Made by a program: the position numbers and the translations under genes
Assembly: GCA_020746995.1 (NCBI GenBank)
Contig: JAGPXD010000005.1
Coordinates: 2,542,001-2,606,000, forward strand
Reading direction: 5' to 3'
Length of the DNA: 64,000 bases
DNA from: Plectosphaerella cucumerina
Lineage: Eukaryota; Ascomycota; Sordariomycetes; Glomerellales; Plectosphaerellaceae
Shown: positions 11,459 through 22,078 of the stretch, one piece after another
Position numbering within the stretch: the stretch's first letter is position 1
Layout of the letters: the number at the start of each line of letters is the position of its first letter
Notes under the pieces: model-generated
What the model was told of the DNA's origin: nothing
What the model saw: the letters and a program-made list of their open reading frames with translations, nothing else
Databases searched by the model: none

Positions 11459-13871
11459 TCACTGGGCCTTGCTCGTAGCCGAGGCAAGATAGTTCAGGAG
11501 GAAGCTGCGATCAGCAGGCGAAATAGGTGTCTGGCTGCCGCGCCGAGATTCTGACAAGTGCAGAGCAGACCCGGAAGCAGCCGGAATTGGACTTGCAGAC
11601 TGGAGAGCAACCTCCTTGCCTTTGCCCTGCTTATCGGGCACAGGGGCTTCGTGCTTCGAGACTTGCTGCTTGCCAAACAGTGATAGAAGTTTGTTTCTTT
11701 GCTCGTGTGACATGGAGTGCTTCCCCTGCAGGATAGCTGGCGTCGGCAGTGAAGACGTGGCAGGAGGGCTTGTGAGACTAGTAGGTCTCTGATGGTTCGC
11801 ATGTGCGTTGATGGTGCTTTGGTCCACTGATGGGGAGTGGTGGGACGCGGCAATCTCAGCACGGCGAGGGTCTGCGTAGTTTGGAGAAGGTTGCTGGACC
11901 TGTCGGGGATCGGTAGCGGCCCCGACTTCTCTTGGACGAGTTGAGTCATGAGTAGATTGCTGGAGCCGGGACAGCAGGTCAAAGCCTTGCTGGCCTGTAT
12001 GCAGCACGTTTGGCTCAGCCGCGCGTGGGGAGGGGGCGGTCGTGAGCATCTGCTTCAGGAGTGTCTCGCCTGCAGACAGAGAGACTTGTTCGCCAGAAGG
12101 AGCGCTGGCAACGTCTGCCTTCTTGAACATGCTGAGCAAAGTTGCACGTTGTTGAGTAGTGACCTGACTGGGACGACGTGCCCCGGCACCTGTAGGAGCC
12201 GTCATAGCGGCCGGCATGTTTGGGCTTGCAGCTGCGTTCGGGACGAAGTGGCGGGGTTCTCCCGAATTCGCTGGCGGCGTCGCTGTTGATACTACAGTGG
12301 GAACAGGCGATGTCCCACTGCCTGAAGCGAAGACGTTCAATAAAGCTTGAGACTGGCTCGTCAGGTTGGACGGATGAGCTCGGCCTTGATGCATCACTTG
12401 AGCTGTCGCCTGTGGCCCGAAACTGGACTGTTCCTGGTGGTGCCCCATCGTTGGTGGTTGCGGGGAGCTCATGAAACCACCCCTATTGATCTGAACCTGT
12501 GGTGGCAAGGGCTGCGGGTGTCTCAGAGGCGCTTGAGGATATCCTTGGACTGGAGCCATCGGCAGGGCCTGTTGATGGGCCTGGTGATGGGCCTGAAGCG
12601 ATGGTGGCTCGCCCTGTCGTTGCCATTGCTGCGGGTTCGCGCTGGCCTGGGGCGGGTAGGGCACTTGATGCTGAAATTCGTGATGGTGCTGATATTGGTG
12701 ATGTTGTGTGATGTGGCTGGCAGTGCTGTTCTGCTGGATTCTCTGGAAAGACGGCCCTGAGCCGGAGGACTGGCTGCTCGCCTTGAGCATAGCCAGCAAG
12801 GATGCCCCTTTGTCAGAAGGCGTATCTGCGATGGACGTCGGCCCTCCAATCTGCTGTCCCTTCAGCAAACGCTGAAGCTCCTCCGTTGCACCCTCAAGTG
12901 TGTCCAGCGCCGGGATGTGATCTGAATGGGCTTGGGCGGGCTGCCTGGCCGCCGGGGCAGCGTCGTAACTTTGGGCCCAGGCATCATCTTCCGTGGGGGG
13001 TTCTTCGATGACGGCATGGGATGGAGCATGGGCTCCCGCCATCCTGGCCTCCCTCTTCTTCTGTTGTACCACCCACTTCTTCAGAGGCACCAGGAATGGT
13101 GCGACCATGTAGAACTTGTTGGCGTTGGCCGCGACGGCGGCGTCGTTTTGGTCGTTGGCATTTGCGCCCTTCCTGCGAAAGGCGGGTAGCTCAGACAGCC
13201 GGTACCATTGAATCTTGCTGATTTCCTTCCTGGTGCGAGGCGCGAAGTGTGTGTCCATTGGGACGTTCCGAAAGACGTAGAGACGCATCTGCTGCTCCCG
13301 CATCGTGATCTCTATGTATTTGACCTCTCGATCTTTTGGGACCAGGCCAGCCCCATGGAGATCGTAGCCCGTCTCTTCGTACACTTCGCGGATAGCGCAC
13401 TCCAAGTCGTCCTCGTCTTTGTTGATCTTGCCGCGAGGGAAGCTCCAGTTGGCTCCCTTCTTCCAACCCTTGACCAGGATTGTCGAATCCATGTCCTCGT
13501 TCAGAAGAATGGCGCCGCGAACAGGTACTCTCGTCTTGTACTGCAGGAACTCCTCGAAAGCTCTCGTGTGGTTTTCAACCGAAAACGGCGCAAGAAGGGG
13601 GCAGTGTTGGAATATCCGAAGGCTGAAGCTTCGCAAGGTCATCGAGGGAAGTGTCGGATCTAACGGACGGATGAAATCTTCGTAGAACCATTGTGCCTCT
13701 TCTATCTGGAAACAGATTCGAGCTATGGAAGATAGGTCTTCTTCGGGAAGATTGATGATGAACCGGACGCACAAGTCGTCCAGCCCTATAACCTGGTTAG
13801 CAAAGTCTGATGGAGGATGGAGGATTCGCCGCACAATCTTCCAAATGCATCTTGTCGCCAGCCATGTCCAT
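11459..13871 (-). CDS. DCP2: mRNA-decapping enzyme DCP2
   Basis: A tiny first exon (13871-13835) joins across a 49-nt intron (13834-13786) to one long exon (13785-11459), giving 787 residues. The join restores the conserved N-terminus KMHLEDWLDDLCVRFIINLP, with the Trp codon split by the intron. Two in-frame ATGs, at 13871 and 13865, could start the protein; I took the first after an in-frame stop. The regulatory domain is followed by the Nudix domain: GWKKGANWSFPRGKINKDED, then REVYEETGYDL at about 131-153, with the catalytic glutamates present. Box B follows. The C-terminal about 500 residues are Gln/Pro/His/Ser-rich and disordered, with short LL-containing motifs (such as SLLAMLK, TLLSMFKK, KLLSLFG) like those that bind Edc3 or Pat1. 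It removes the 5' cap in P-bodies. Confidence 0.95.
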
Positions 13872-14960
13872 TGGCTTTTATTTCATGTCAGTCCGATACT
13901 GGATCGGCGCTGAATACGCGTCGGTGTGTGGAGTGCTGCAGTCAGGACCACGAAAGATTTGTCTCGGAGTAGGGTGTCGAGTGAGGCTGCGGCGGCATGT
14001 CTACGATGGGACGTTGTACCACCACGAAAGGCTCCAAGCGGCCCGGAACGAGATGGCCAGGCTGGTCGCAGGGATGCTATGGGCACCACCTGAATGACTC
14101 GGACGATCGCAGGCTGGTGCTAGGGATGGAATGATAGAGGGCGATCGGCTACCTCCAGGAGAGTGGTGATTAGACGCGATTCTGCTTGGGGTGGTGGTCT
14201 TCAGATGGCAAGCGCGCGCGGGGTGGATCAGGTGGTAAAATGCTGGTGGTTGGCGGCATTTAACGAAGAAGCCTGAAACTCCCTGAACCTATTCGTACCT
14301 CCCTGCTACAGGTGCCCAATTGCCCCCGCAATGGAAGGCAAGGAGGAACCTTCCCGGCTCGTGCTACGGCTGTACAGGTACGGGGGCGCCTTCTTGGGGT
14401 TTTGCGTTTGCCGAAGCCATTGATTGCCGATGGCCAAGCAAGTTTCGCAGCTTTGCTGACGCGCTACCGCGGCATTGAGTCATTCAATTGGCCGCAATGG
14501 CATTTGAGGTGGGGTCAGATCAAGTACCGGTACTTCCATCAGACGGTCCACCTCTGCCCGGCTGGAGCGTCACAGGTTCACAGCGGTCGAGCTACCGAAG
14601 CGCGGCGTCTTTAAGCAGGCCTCCCATTACATCATTGCACTGGACGGGTGACGGCGGCGAGGCAAGGTGAACTTAGACCCCTGAGGCGGTCGGGACCCAA
14701 AACAGGAAATTTGAGGCACGCCTGCTAGGTGGTCTCAGATTCCATTTAGAAGTTCGATCCCTACATTTGTTCTTACCCAGAGGGTTGATTGCTGCAACCC
14801 GCTTGTCCTTGCCGCACTTCAGTTTTATAAGTCCACCACATCGGCCGCAAACCCTCCTTGTCGCATCATCTGCTTTCTGCGCGTCCGTCAATTTGCCCCG
14901 ACATAACCAAACCTCTCGGCCGTCCCCTGCCGCACTTGAATAGGGAAGTCTACCGCCATA
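13872..14960. other. Divergent intergenic region DCP2 / DUF4112 gene
   Basis: 1.09 kb with no credible gene. It should hold the DCP2 promoter (left) and the DUF4112 gene promoter (right); a TTTATAA sequence near 14824 lies about 135 bp upstream of the latter. One isolated ACGCGT is at 13916-13921. Confidence 0.6.
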
Positions 14961-15930
14961 ATGAGTTTCGTCGCCAAGATCATCGCCAAGAAGATTTTGA
15001 AGGAGAGAGTCTCGAATGGCTTCGGGCAAGAGGTACATTGCAGATGTTTGCTTCCCTCCATATCAAGGCTAACCAGCACGGCAGGATCCTTACTTCGAAT
15101 CGGTCCCGGCCACTCGTCTCGATGGCACACCTACCGGCAAGGTTAAGAAACGCAAGAAGGCCTTGCCACCTGGCGTCTCTGTACACGATGGCAGAGTGTT
15201 GACCAAGGTCAAGAGACGTGCTTGGCGTCTCGACATGTGTCTGTTCAGCTGCTGCGGAGTCCGATTCGGCTGGGGCAGCGCCATTGGAATTATCCCGGCC
15301 ATCGGCGACGTCATGGACGCTTTCATGGCCCTCATGGTCTTTCGCACCTGCTGCAAGGTCGAGGATGGCCTCCCAGGAGGGCTCAGGCTGAAGATGATGT
15401 TCAACATTGCCTTCGACTTCGCCCTTGGTCTGGTTCCCTTCGTTGGAGACATCGCCGACGCCGCGTTCCGCTGCAACACTAAGAACGCCGTTCTACTGGA
15501 GGAGTACCTCCGCGAGAAGGGCAAGAAGAATCTCCTGGCGAGCGGTCAACCGGTCCCAACAATCGACCCAAGCGACCCAGACACCTTCGACCGGAGAGTG
15601 GAGGAGGTGGACTCTGATGGAGAGGTCATCGGTCACCAGCCGCGCCAACATGCCACCATGTCCAGCAGACCTGCCGACACGAGACGGCCGGCAGGTCATT
15701 CGGGCCGTACAACGAACAACCACACCGCCGATGCCAGAGCCGCGCAGCATGACATAGCTGTCCCGGCTGCGGCCAAAACTCGCGACTCTCAGCCAGCTTC
15801 CCGAGGCTGGTTCAACTGGGGCAGATCGCGACAGACGGATCTCGAGAGGGCTGATGCCCAGCCGGGTGAGGTGGTCACGACCGCACCGCCTGTCCGTGAG
15901 CCTAGCAAACGTCTTCGGCGCGAACGTTGA
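14961..15930 (+). CDS. DUF4112 domain protein
   Basis: Two exons, 14961-15032 and 15085-15930, total 305 residues. The middle (about 90-180) is the DUF4112 pattern: two Gly-rich hydrophobic hairpins, GIIPAIGDVMDAFMALMVF and GLVPFVGDIADAAFRCN, separated by a basic stretch, followed by NAVLLEEYLREKG. These GD-containing segments are probably membrane-embedded or membrane-associated. The N-terminus is a short basic amphipathic helix (MSFVAKIIAKKILKERV). The C-terminal about 120 residues are polar and disordered, Arg/Ser/Thr/Ala-rich. The family is widespread in fungi and bacteria, but its role is unknown; no function can be stated. Upstream of the RNR2 gene on the same strand. Confidence 0.85.
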
Positions 15931-16718
15931 GGCAGGAGGCCAACATTACCTGGGTGTGTTTTCGAGGCGTTCAAGGAGGCCGACTGGTTCGACCATGATT
16001 CTGATTGAGGTACGAAACGATACGCAGCCTGCAATACTTTTCTTTGGTGATTGTTTCTAGGGTGTACCGCCAGCAGTAGTTTCCGTGGGGTCGTGGAGTG
16101 TACTGTAGTCTGTAGATAGCCGGCAACGTAGCTTACATATTCTGCTTGCACCCCGTCCCCAAGAGAGCAGTACTCAGCGAGTGAAAAAACAGTGACGATG
16201 AGGTCGAGAACACCAAGCAGCCCTCCTCCAGCGAAGAAGAAGTCATGACTGTTGTAGCATGTGTAACTGGATGAGCTGAAAGGTGGTCGGGCGTGCCTCG
16301 ACTCGGGGCCTCCGACCTCGCCGACCGTATGGCCGAGGAGCCCGGGTTGTTAGCCGAAGGGGTGTGTGAATATTCAAGCTGGTGATGCCCCAAGCCCCTC
16401 CCTCCGTTATCAGATCCTTCTAGTGGACCTCCGACATTTGATGACGAACGGTCCCTCCGGCTAGGTTGGCAAGGGAATGTCAGACCGCGCAGAGAATCCA
16501 TGTCTCCGACCCTGTTAAGCAGTTCTCTCCCACATGGTGGCGGCGAGGTGGAGGCCCCGTGGGCTGTTGAAGCAAGGGTGGTGCTGTGACGCGGTCGGAG
16601 CTCTTTAACTCGGAACGCGACAACGGGAGCCGCACCAGGCAACGGGCGGGACCTGACCAGGGTCGTGGCCGGATTTGTCGAAGAGCAGGCCTGTTTAAGT
16701 GGGTGGTTGGCGTCGTGA

Positions 16719-16724
16719 ACGCGT
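16719..16724. promoter_or_regulatory. MCB-like element ACGCGT (distal) upstream of RNR2
   Basis: Perfect ACGCGT, about 235 bp upstream of the RNR2 ATG and 44 bp from a second copy. ACGCGT is the MluI cell-cycle box bound by MBF-type factors that drive G1/S genes in yeasts; the role here is inferred. Confidence 0.55.
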
Positions 16725-16762
16725 TCCATAAGCTGAAGACACGAAAAGTGCACGCCCACTGA

Positions 16763-16768
16763 ACGCGT
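16763..16768. promoter_or_regulatory. MCB-like element ACGCGT (proximal) upstream of RNR2
   Basis: Second ACGCGT, about 190 bp upstream of the RNR2 ATG. RNR genes are classic MBF targets, so a paired site in this position is a plausible control element. Confidence 0.55.
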
Positions 16769-16956
16769 CTCCACCGACACGTGATGGCACTCTACAAAAG
16801 ACGCGGACCGTCGTTCACCAGCATGCCTCTCCTCCACTTCCAAAGCCAACACCACCAATTCTCCTACGCCTGCAATCCAGTCACAGAACATTGCCTCTAC
16901 TCCTGGAAGATCTTTGAACCATTGCTTGCCTTTCTCAGTCTCTTCCCACCTTCGCA

Positions 16957-18399
16957 ATGTCTATCGAGATCACGCCATCCAAGCAGGTTCGTACCCCTCC
17001 GCGTGCCATTGTCGCTCGCGTCTCCTAGGAGACTCTTTCGTGCTGTGCCCGCTAACTCTCTGGCAATCCAGGCTGCTTCGGCAATCGAATCCTTCAAGAT
17101 GGAGAGCCCTATCAAGAAGCTTGACTTCGGCTCTGCCGACAAGGAGAACAAGCCCGTCGGCCCCAATGACGAGTCGACTCCCGTCGAGGAGCCCGTCGCC
17201 ACATCAGAGCCCGAGGTCACCAAGCCCTCTGAGGTCAACACAGAGTCCGAGCCCGTCGAGTCCACCGAGATTGACGAGCCCCTGCTCCGGGAGAACCCTC
17301 AACGCTTCGTCCTGTTCCCCATCAAGTACCACGAGGTGAGTGCTGTCGCAACTTTTCAAACATGCTGAGACTAGTCTAACCGGTTGCATCACAGATCTGG
17401 CAAATGTACAAGAAGGCCGAGGCTTCCTTCTGGACCGCCGAGGAGATCGACCTGTCCAAGGACATGCACGACTGGAACAATAAGATCAATGACGACGAAA
17501 AGTACTTCATCTCGCACATCCTGGCCTTCTTCGCCGCGTCCGATGGCATCGTCAACGAGAACCTGGTTGAGCGCTTCAGCGGCGAGGTTCAGGTCCCCGA
17601 GGCTCGCTGCTTCTACGGCTTCCAGATCATGATGGAGAACATCCACTCCGAGACCTACTCCCTGCTCATCGACACATACATCAAGGAGCCTGCCCAGCGC
17701 ACCTACCTCTTCAACGCCATTGACACGAGTAAGATGCCCTTGTCCCCCAGCCCTGCTCTGAAGTCCCGTCTAACAACATCTCTAGTCCCCGCCATCCGCA
17801 AGAAGGCCGATTGGGCTCTTCACTGGATCACGGACAAGAAGTCTACCTTCGCGTCCCGTCTCGTCGCCTTCGCTGCTGTCGAGGGCATCTTCTTCAGCGG
17901 CGCCTTTGCCTCCATCTTCTGGCTCAAGAAGCGTGGCCTCATGCCCGGCCTGACCTTCTCCAACGAGCTCATCTCCCGCGACGAGGGCCTGCACACGGAC
18001 TTCGCCTGCCTGCTGTTCTCTCACCTCAACAACCGTCCCAGCAAGCAGATGATCCAGGAGATCATCGTCGACGCTGTTGCCATCGAGCAAGAGTTCCTCA
18101 CCGAGGCTCTTCCCTGCGGCCTGCTCGGCATGAACGCCACCCTGATGAAGCAGTACATCGAGTTCGTTGCCGATCGTCTGCTCGTCGCCCTCGGCAATGA
18201 GAAGGTCTACAAGGTTTCCAACCCCTTCGACTTCATGGAGAACATCTCCCTCGGCGGCAAGACCAACTTCTTCGAGAAGCGTGTCGCCGACTACCAGAAG
18301 GCCGGCGTCATGGGTAGCACCCAGAAGAAGGACGACGCTGCCACTCCCGGCAACGAGGACGGCAATGGTGGTGACTTCACCTTCGACGACGACTTCTAG
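16957..18399 (+). CDS. RNR2: Ribonucleoside-diphosphate reductase small subunit
   Basis: Four exons: 16957-16986, 17072-17335, 17395-17728 and 17786-18399, total 413 residues. The first exon codes for ten residues (MSIEITPSKQ). After a Glu/Pro/Ser-rich N-terminal region come the class I R2 signatures: NPQRFVLFPIKYHEIWQMYK, ASFWTAEEIDLSKD (iron ligand), FYGFQIMMENIHSETYSLL (Glu/His ligands) and ISRDEGLHTDFACLLF (second Glu/His ligand set). The C-terminus FTFDDDF is the tail by which R2 docks on the large subunit. With R1 it makes dNDPs, using a diiron-tyrosyl radical, in the cytosol. Codon use is strongly biased to C-ending codons, suggesting high expression. The upstream MCB pair suggests S-phase control. 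Converges on SRP9. Confidence 0.96.
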
Positions 18400-18868
18400 A
18401 TGCTCGGCCCCCGGGAGTCATCTGTCTTTTCTTGCTTGATACCCTTGTACTACTTTCACCTCGCCGCGGGTTATAATGACAGCACCCCGGCGCATACATT
18501 TGCCCCTTGGGGAAAAACTGCTGGATGGAGCGGCGGCACACGAGGAAATGTTGGCCCTCTTGGATCAAGATGTGGCATACCTCTTGTTGGAACATGAGAA
18601 GGCGTTGGCGGGTCTGGTTTTTGCTGTTTCTTCATATTGTACTTGTTCTCGGTCATGGGTCGTGAGGGATGGGAGGGAAACGTAGGTATCACGACGATCA
18701 TAAATGATTTCTCTAGTTGCGCAACATGAATTGTCGATGAATGCACATTTCCGCATGGGTGAAATGGTGATGTGTTTGGATTTCCTAAGCCACCGAGGCA
18801 CGGATCGAGAGACTCGAAGAGGCTGGTCGATCCATCGTGTCTTCCCCATTGTCCCAACAGCTGTCGTC
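18400..18868. other. Convergent 3' intergenic region
   Basis: 469 bp between the stop codons of RNR2 (plus) and SRP9 (minus); it should contain both 3' UTRs. Nothing else is recognised. Confidence 0.6.
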
Positions 18869-19362
18869 TCACTTCTTGCCTTTCTTCTTCTTCTTGCCTG
18901 GTGCAGATGCTTGCGGTTGTTGCTGTGTCGTCTTGGCTTCCTCCTCCTTGGCCGGAACTTCTGCAACCTCCTCCTCCTGCACGTCTGGCAGGGCTGCCAT
19001 CGCCCGCCCAAGCCTGCCGAGGGAAAGGATGAGGCGGGAAACTTCGGCGGCCTTGGTCGTCCGGTACTTCAGTGCGACGCCGGTGATCGGGTCATATGTC
19101 TTGAGCTCCAATGCTCCACGAGGCGGTTTGGAATCGGTCATGGGCACATCCTCGCCCGAGGTTGTGTCGCTCTTGGACTTTCGGACAGCGAAGGGCTTGA
19201 TCGAGTATTTCGTCGTGATGCGTGTCTAGAGGTGGGAAACCAATGTCAGCGATGGGCGCACGCGACATGCGTTTGGGCTTGCCGGCATACTGTTGTCGGT
19301 CTGGCTTGGAGCAGGAGCGCCGACTGCTCAAGCCATTCTTGGCTCGTCTTGTAGTGTGGCAT
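18869..19362 (-). CDS. SRP9: Signal recognition particle subunit SRP9/SRP21
   Basis: Two exons, 19362-19291 and 19225-18869, total 142 residues, joined over a 65-nt intron. The protein starts MPHYKTSQEWLEQSALLLQA, then TTTRITTKYSIKPF and GALELKTYDPITGVALKYRT. It continues with a helix containing EVSRLILSLGRLGRAMA, the SRP9 pattern of a small alpha/beta RNA-binding fold. The C-terminus ends in a long lysine run (GKKKKKGKK), as in fungal SRP21. It should bind the Alu domain of 7SL RNA, with SRP14, in the cytosolic SRP. Both strong motifs and correct size support the call; the SRP9 versus SRP21 name is a matter of convention. Confidence 0.88.
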
Positions 19363-20091
19363 GTTTGGTCTCGTGACGGGGCTTGGAAGCAACTGCGAAC
19401 GCTGACATCCAATGTGCCTTCTCGAGGTTGTATCGCAAATGAAGTAGCTGCGGCCGCAGGTACCTGGTGGCGGCTCTTTGGGCGAGTGGGCGCGGGGTCG
19501 TTCCTGGCCAGCTAGTGGACGAGTCGAATATGCAACTATGCGGTCTATCAAGCCACACCGCAGCTCAAAGCTAATCCATATACACATGCTAGTTAAGCGT
19601 GGACTAGAGTGTGCTATAAATCGTAGTTTCTTTCGACAATCAATACTTATAAGCTCTAATCAACTTTATTCTAATTATTAAAAATATTCTAGCTAATAGT
19701 TTTGTAACTATATTTTGATTCTTAGTACTGTAACCTGTCGAGAGTGTATTCTACCTACACTCTGCGGTTCAACTTAAACCCAGATCGCAAATGCATTATT
19801 ACGCCTGGTATTGGTAGCCTCGAGACTTTTGAGATCCATGGATGACCAGGCTTGATGAACGATGTTTTAGTCTGGCCATAGCACTGGGTGCATACTTCTG
19901 CAACAATCACTTGTACATCAGACACTTCACGTTCAGGGTGCAGGCGGCTGAGTGAGCCTCGATTTTGTATGCCTCCCAAAGCGGGAGGTGTTCGTGATTT
20001 TTGACGGTCGTCTCATAAACTGCCATTTGCAGCACTATCCAGAGCTACGTGAAGCCACCGCATCCAAGTCATGTCCTGTTGCCCGACGCTC
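19363..20091. other. Intergenic region with AT-rich island
   Basis: 729 bp between the SRP9 start and the SWD2 stop. No credible gene; an AT-rich block occupies about 19585-19745. Confidence 0.6.
19585..19745. repeat. AT-rich island (possible RIP relic)
   Basis: 19621-19680 has 15 G/C of 60 by hand count, with frequent TA steps and no open frame. Same appearance as the other four islands in the window; origin as a degraded repeat is inferred. Confidence 0.4.
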
Positions 20092-21348
20092 CTAGGCATG
20101 CGGGTCTGGTAGCCAGAAAACAACTTCCTGGTCTGCAGTTGCGAAGAAGTTGTACCGAGGGTTGAACGCAAGGACTGCTGCCTCTCGCTTGTCCTCGAAT
20201 ATGTGCGCCGGGTCGAGAATCTTCTGCTCATCCGGCTGCTGCTGGACATCCCAGACCAGCACGTTCTTCTTGGAACCACTGAGAACAAACCGACCATCGA
20301 CTGTGAAGGCGCATTCACCGCTGCTTTCTGTGGCAGATGGCCCAGTCTTGGATGTGCCATTTGTTGCCACTAGCTCCCCTGGGGCCAAGCGGCGGGTGCC
20401 GCCGTCAGCCCTTCGCAGGTAAGCCTTAAGCTGGCCGCTGAAGGAGTCGAGCAGGAAATGCCCGTGACCGTTTGTGCCGAGCAGGATGTGTTTCCCGTCG
20501 TTGGAGAACTCGAGCTTAGTCCAGCCTCTCATGGCCGTGTTGACGTCGAGATGAGAGACGGCGTCGACTACATCTATCGTCTGGAACGGCGCCTTATCGA
20601 AGTTCCTGCAGTCGTACAAGAGCACGGAGCCTGCACTAGGGGACGCCACGGCGAATACCCTCCCAGAGGGATCATATGCGGCAAGCGTTGGGTCCTTGAG
20701 CTCCAGCATTCCGACCCACTGCCTCGAGTGCACCTGCCACAAGCGCACCGTGTCGTCCTGGCCACAAGAGATGAATCTATCAGCCCCCGGGTGCATGGTC
20801 AAGCAGGTGACGCTCTTCTCGTGGCCCTCGAAGTATCGGATGAAGGAGTTATCGTGTGTTGCAAGATATCGAATCTGGTCTGTCGCATTGCGGTCAGCAT
20901 ACGATCCATGAGGTCCATCAGAAAGGACAAGGCATACCGTTTTGCAACGTGCTGGCGTAAATGATGCTGGAGCTGGCATGGGTGAATTTGGCCAGCTTGA
21001 CTCCATACTTCTTGCTGAGCAAACTCTTGTAATGCCGCCCCTCGCGCACGTTGTAGATCTGGATCGTATCATCGCTTTCCGACGTCATGAGGAGTTCGCC
21101 GGGGTCATCATAGTCGAGAGAGAGAACGCGGGGCTGCGGGCGGCCATCCTTGATGTCCTCCCGGCGGAAAAGCTAGCTAGGTATCAATCTCTGTCGCGAT
21201 TTCAGTGCGATTACGCGGAGATATTGTAACATACCTTTGTTGGCCGAAAGTTGGCGACCACATCGCTGAGCTGTGATGTGCTGCTTTGCGCCGTTCTCGT
21301 GATGTTCAACGAGTTGCCATTGGCGGCCGAATCCCCGTCAATATCCAT
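20092..21348 (-). CDS. SWD2: WD40 protein SWD2 (COMPASS and CPF subunit)
   Basis: Three exons, 21348-21235, 21172-20938 and 20879-20092, total 378 residues. The start is the first ATG after an in-frame stop (MDIDGDSAANGNS). WD40 blades are visible: RVLSLDYDDPGELLMTSESD with DDTIQIYNV, the blade GHEKSVTCLTMHPGADRFIS with DDTVRLWQV, WTKLEFSNDGKHILLGTNG, and GECAFTVDGRFVLSGSKKN with VLVWDV. The last blade contains VLAFNPRYNFFATADQEVVF. The order and spacing match SWD2/WDR82. In fungi this protein sits in the Set1/COMPASS H3K4 methyltransferase and in the cleavage and polyadenylation factor, in the nucleus. A Gly/Thr/Ser insert (about 275-300) separates two blades. Divergent from OAC1. Confidence 0.9.
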
Positions 21349-22078
21349 GGCCGAAGTCGCCGTGGACGCGCCAAGCGCATCTGCTGGAGCAAGACGATCG
21401 TTTGGCGCAAGGGTTCATGTGGTCCGACGGCGAGGGAAGCCGCAAGTCCGAGCGGTAGGGAGAGGCGCGAAGCTGGCAAACTTTCGATGCAGCATCAATG
21501 AAAGGTGGGTTGCGGTTCGGAATTGACCCCCCTGGTGGTTGAGAGCGGACCGCAATTGAGGAGGGGAGCTCCGATAGTTCACCCCGTTCATGACGCGCTT
21601 AGACCCCCTCCCCCGGCTCTGGCCGTGCTGTGGAGGGTCAACACTAAGCGCCAACCCCTGCAGAAGTAAGCCCCTGGAAGCCGACCTCCGACTGTCGGCC
21701 CCCGGCAATGGCTATTCGCGGCGGATTCCATGGGCGATTACGAAGTAAAAACACCGGCCCCGAGTCCTCAGCTCCATGAATGCCGACATCGCCGGTCAAG
21801 ACCCAATTTCTTCCACGAAGGCACGGCCCGATCCTTGCGAAGAAAGGACCAACGTGAGTAATAGCTGCTAGACAGTAGGTCAGTCTCTTTCCAAACCGAC
21901 TTGACTTTCGTCAGCATCTATTTTCCTGTGCTGACGTTTCCGCCGCGTAGAGTTCCTTCGCAATCCGCATTCAGAGCCGGACTCCCTTCACGCCGTGTCA
22001 GATGCGCATCAGCAGTCACCACTGAACCAAGCTTTCTTCCCGCACCGGCTGCCTCGAGAAGGCTCTCCGAATCACGCA
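21349..22078. other. Divergent intergenic region SWD2 / OAC1
   Basis: 730 bp holding both promoters and leaders; no gene recognised. Confidence 0.55.

Larger units (their letters stand above)
15931..16956. other. Intergenic region with RNR2 promoter
   Basis: 1.03 kb between the DUF4112 stop and the RNR2 start. A 274-codon minus-strand open frame (16957-16133) covers most of it, but it has no recognisable domain and would overlap the RNR2 promoter, so I do not call it. Two ACGCGT elements near the right end are listed separately. Confidence 0.6.

Noticed and set aside
13916..13921. Single ACGCGT near the DCP2 start (others seen near 9760, 38186, 39898 and inside POL1)
   Set aside because: Isolated copies are expected by chance about 16 times in 64 kb; only the close pairs at RNR2 and POL1 were kept.
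14745..14770. TTCGATCCC sequence resembling a tRNA 3' half
   Set aside because: Flanks do not pair into a T-stem and no cloverleaf is possible.
16133..16957. 274-codon minus-strand open frame upstream of RNR2
   Set aside because: No domain, no coding-like pattern, covers the RNR2 promoter with its MCB pair, and ends against the RNR2 start on the other strand.
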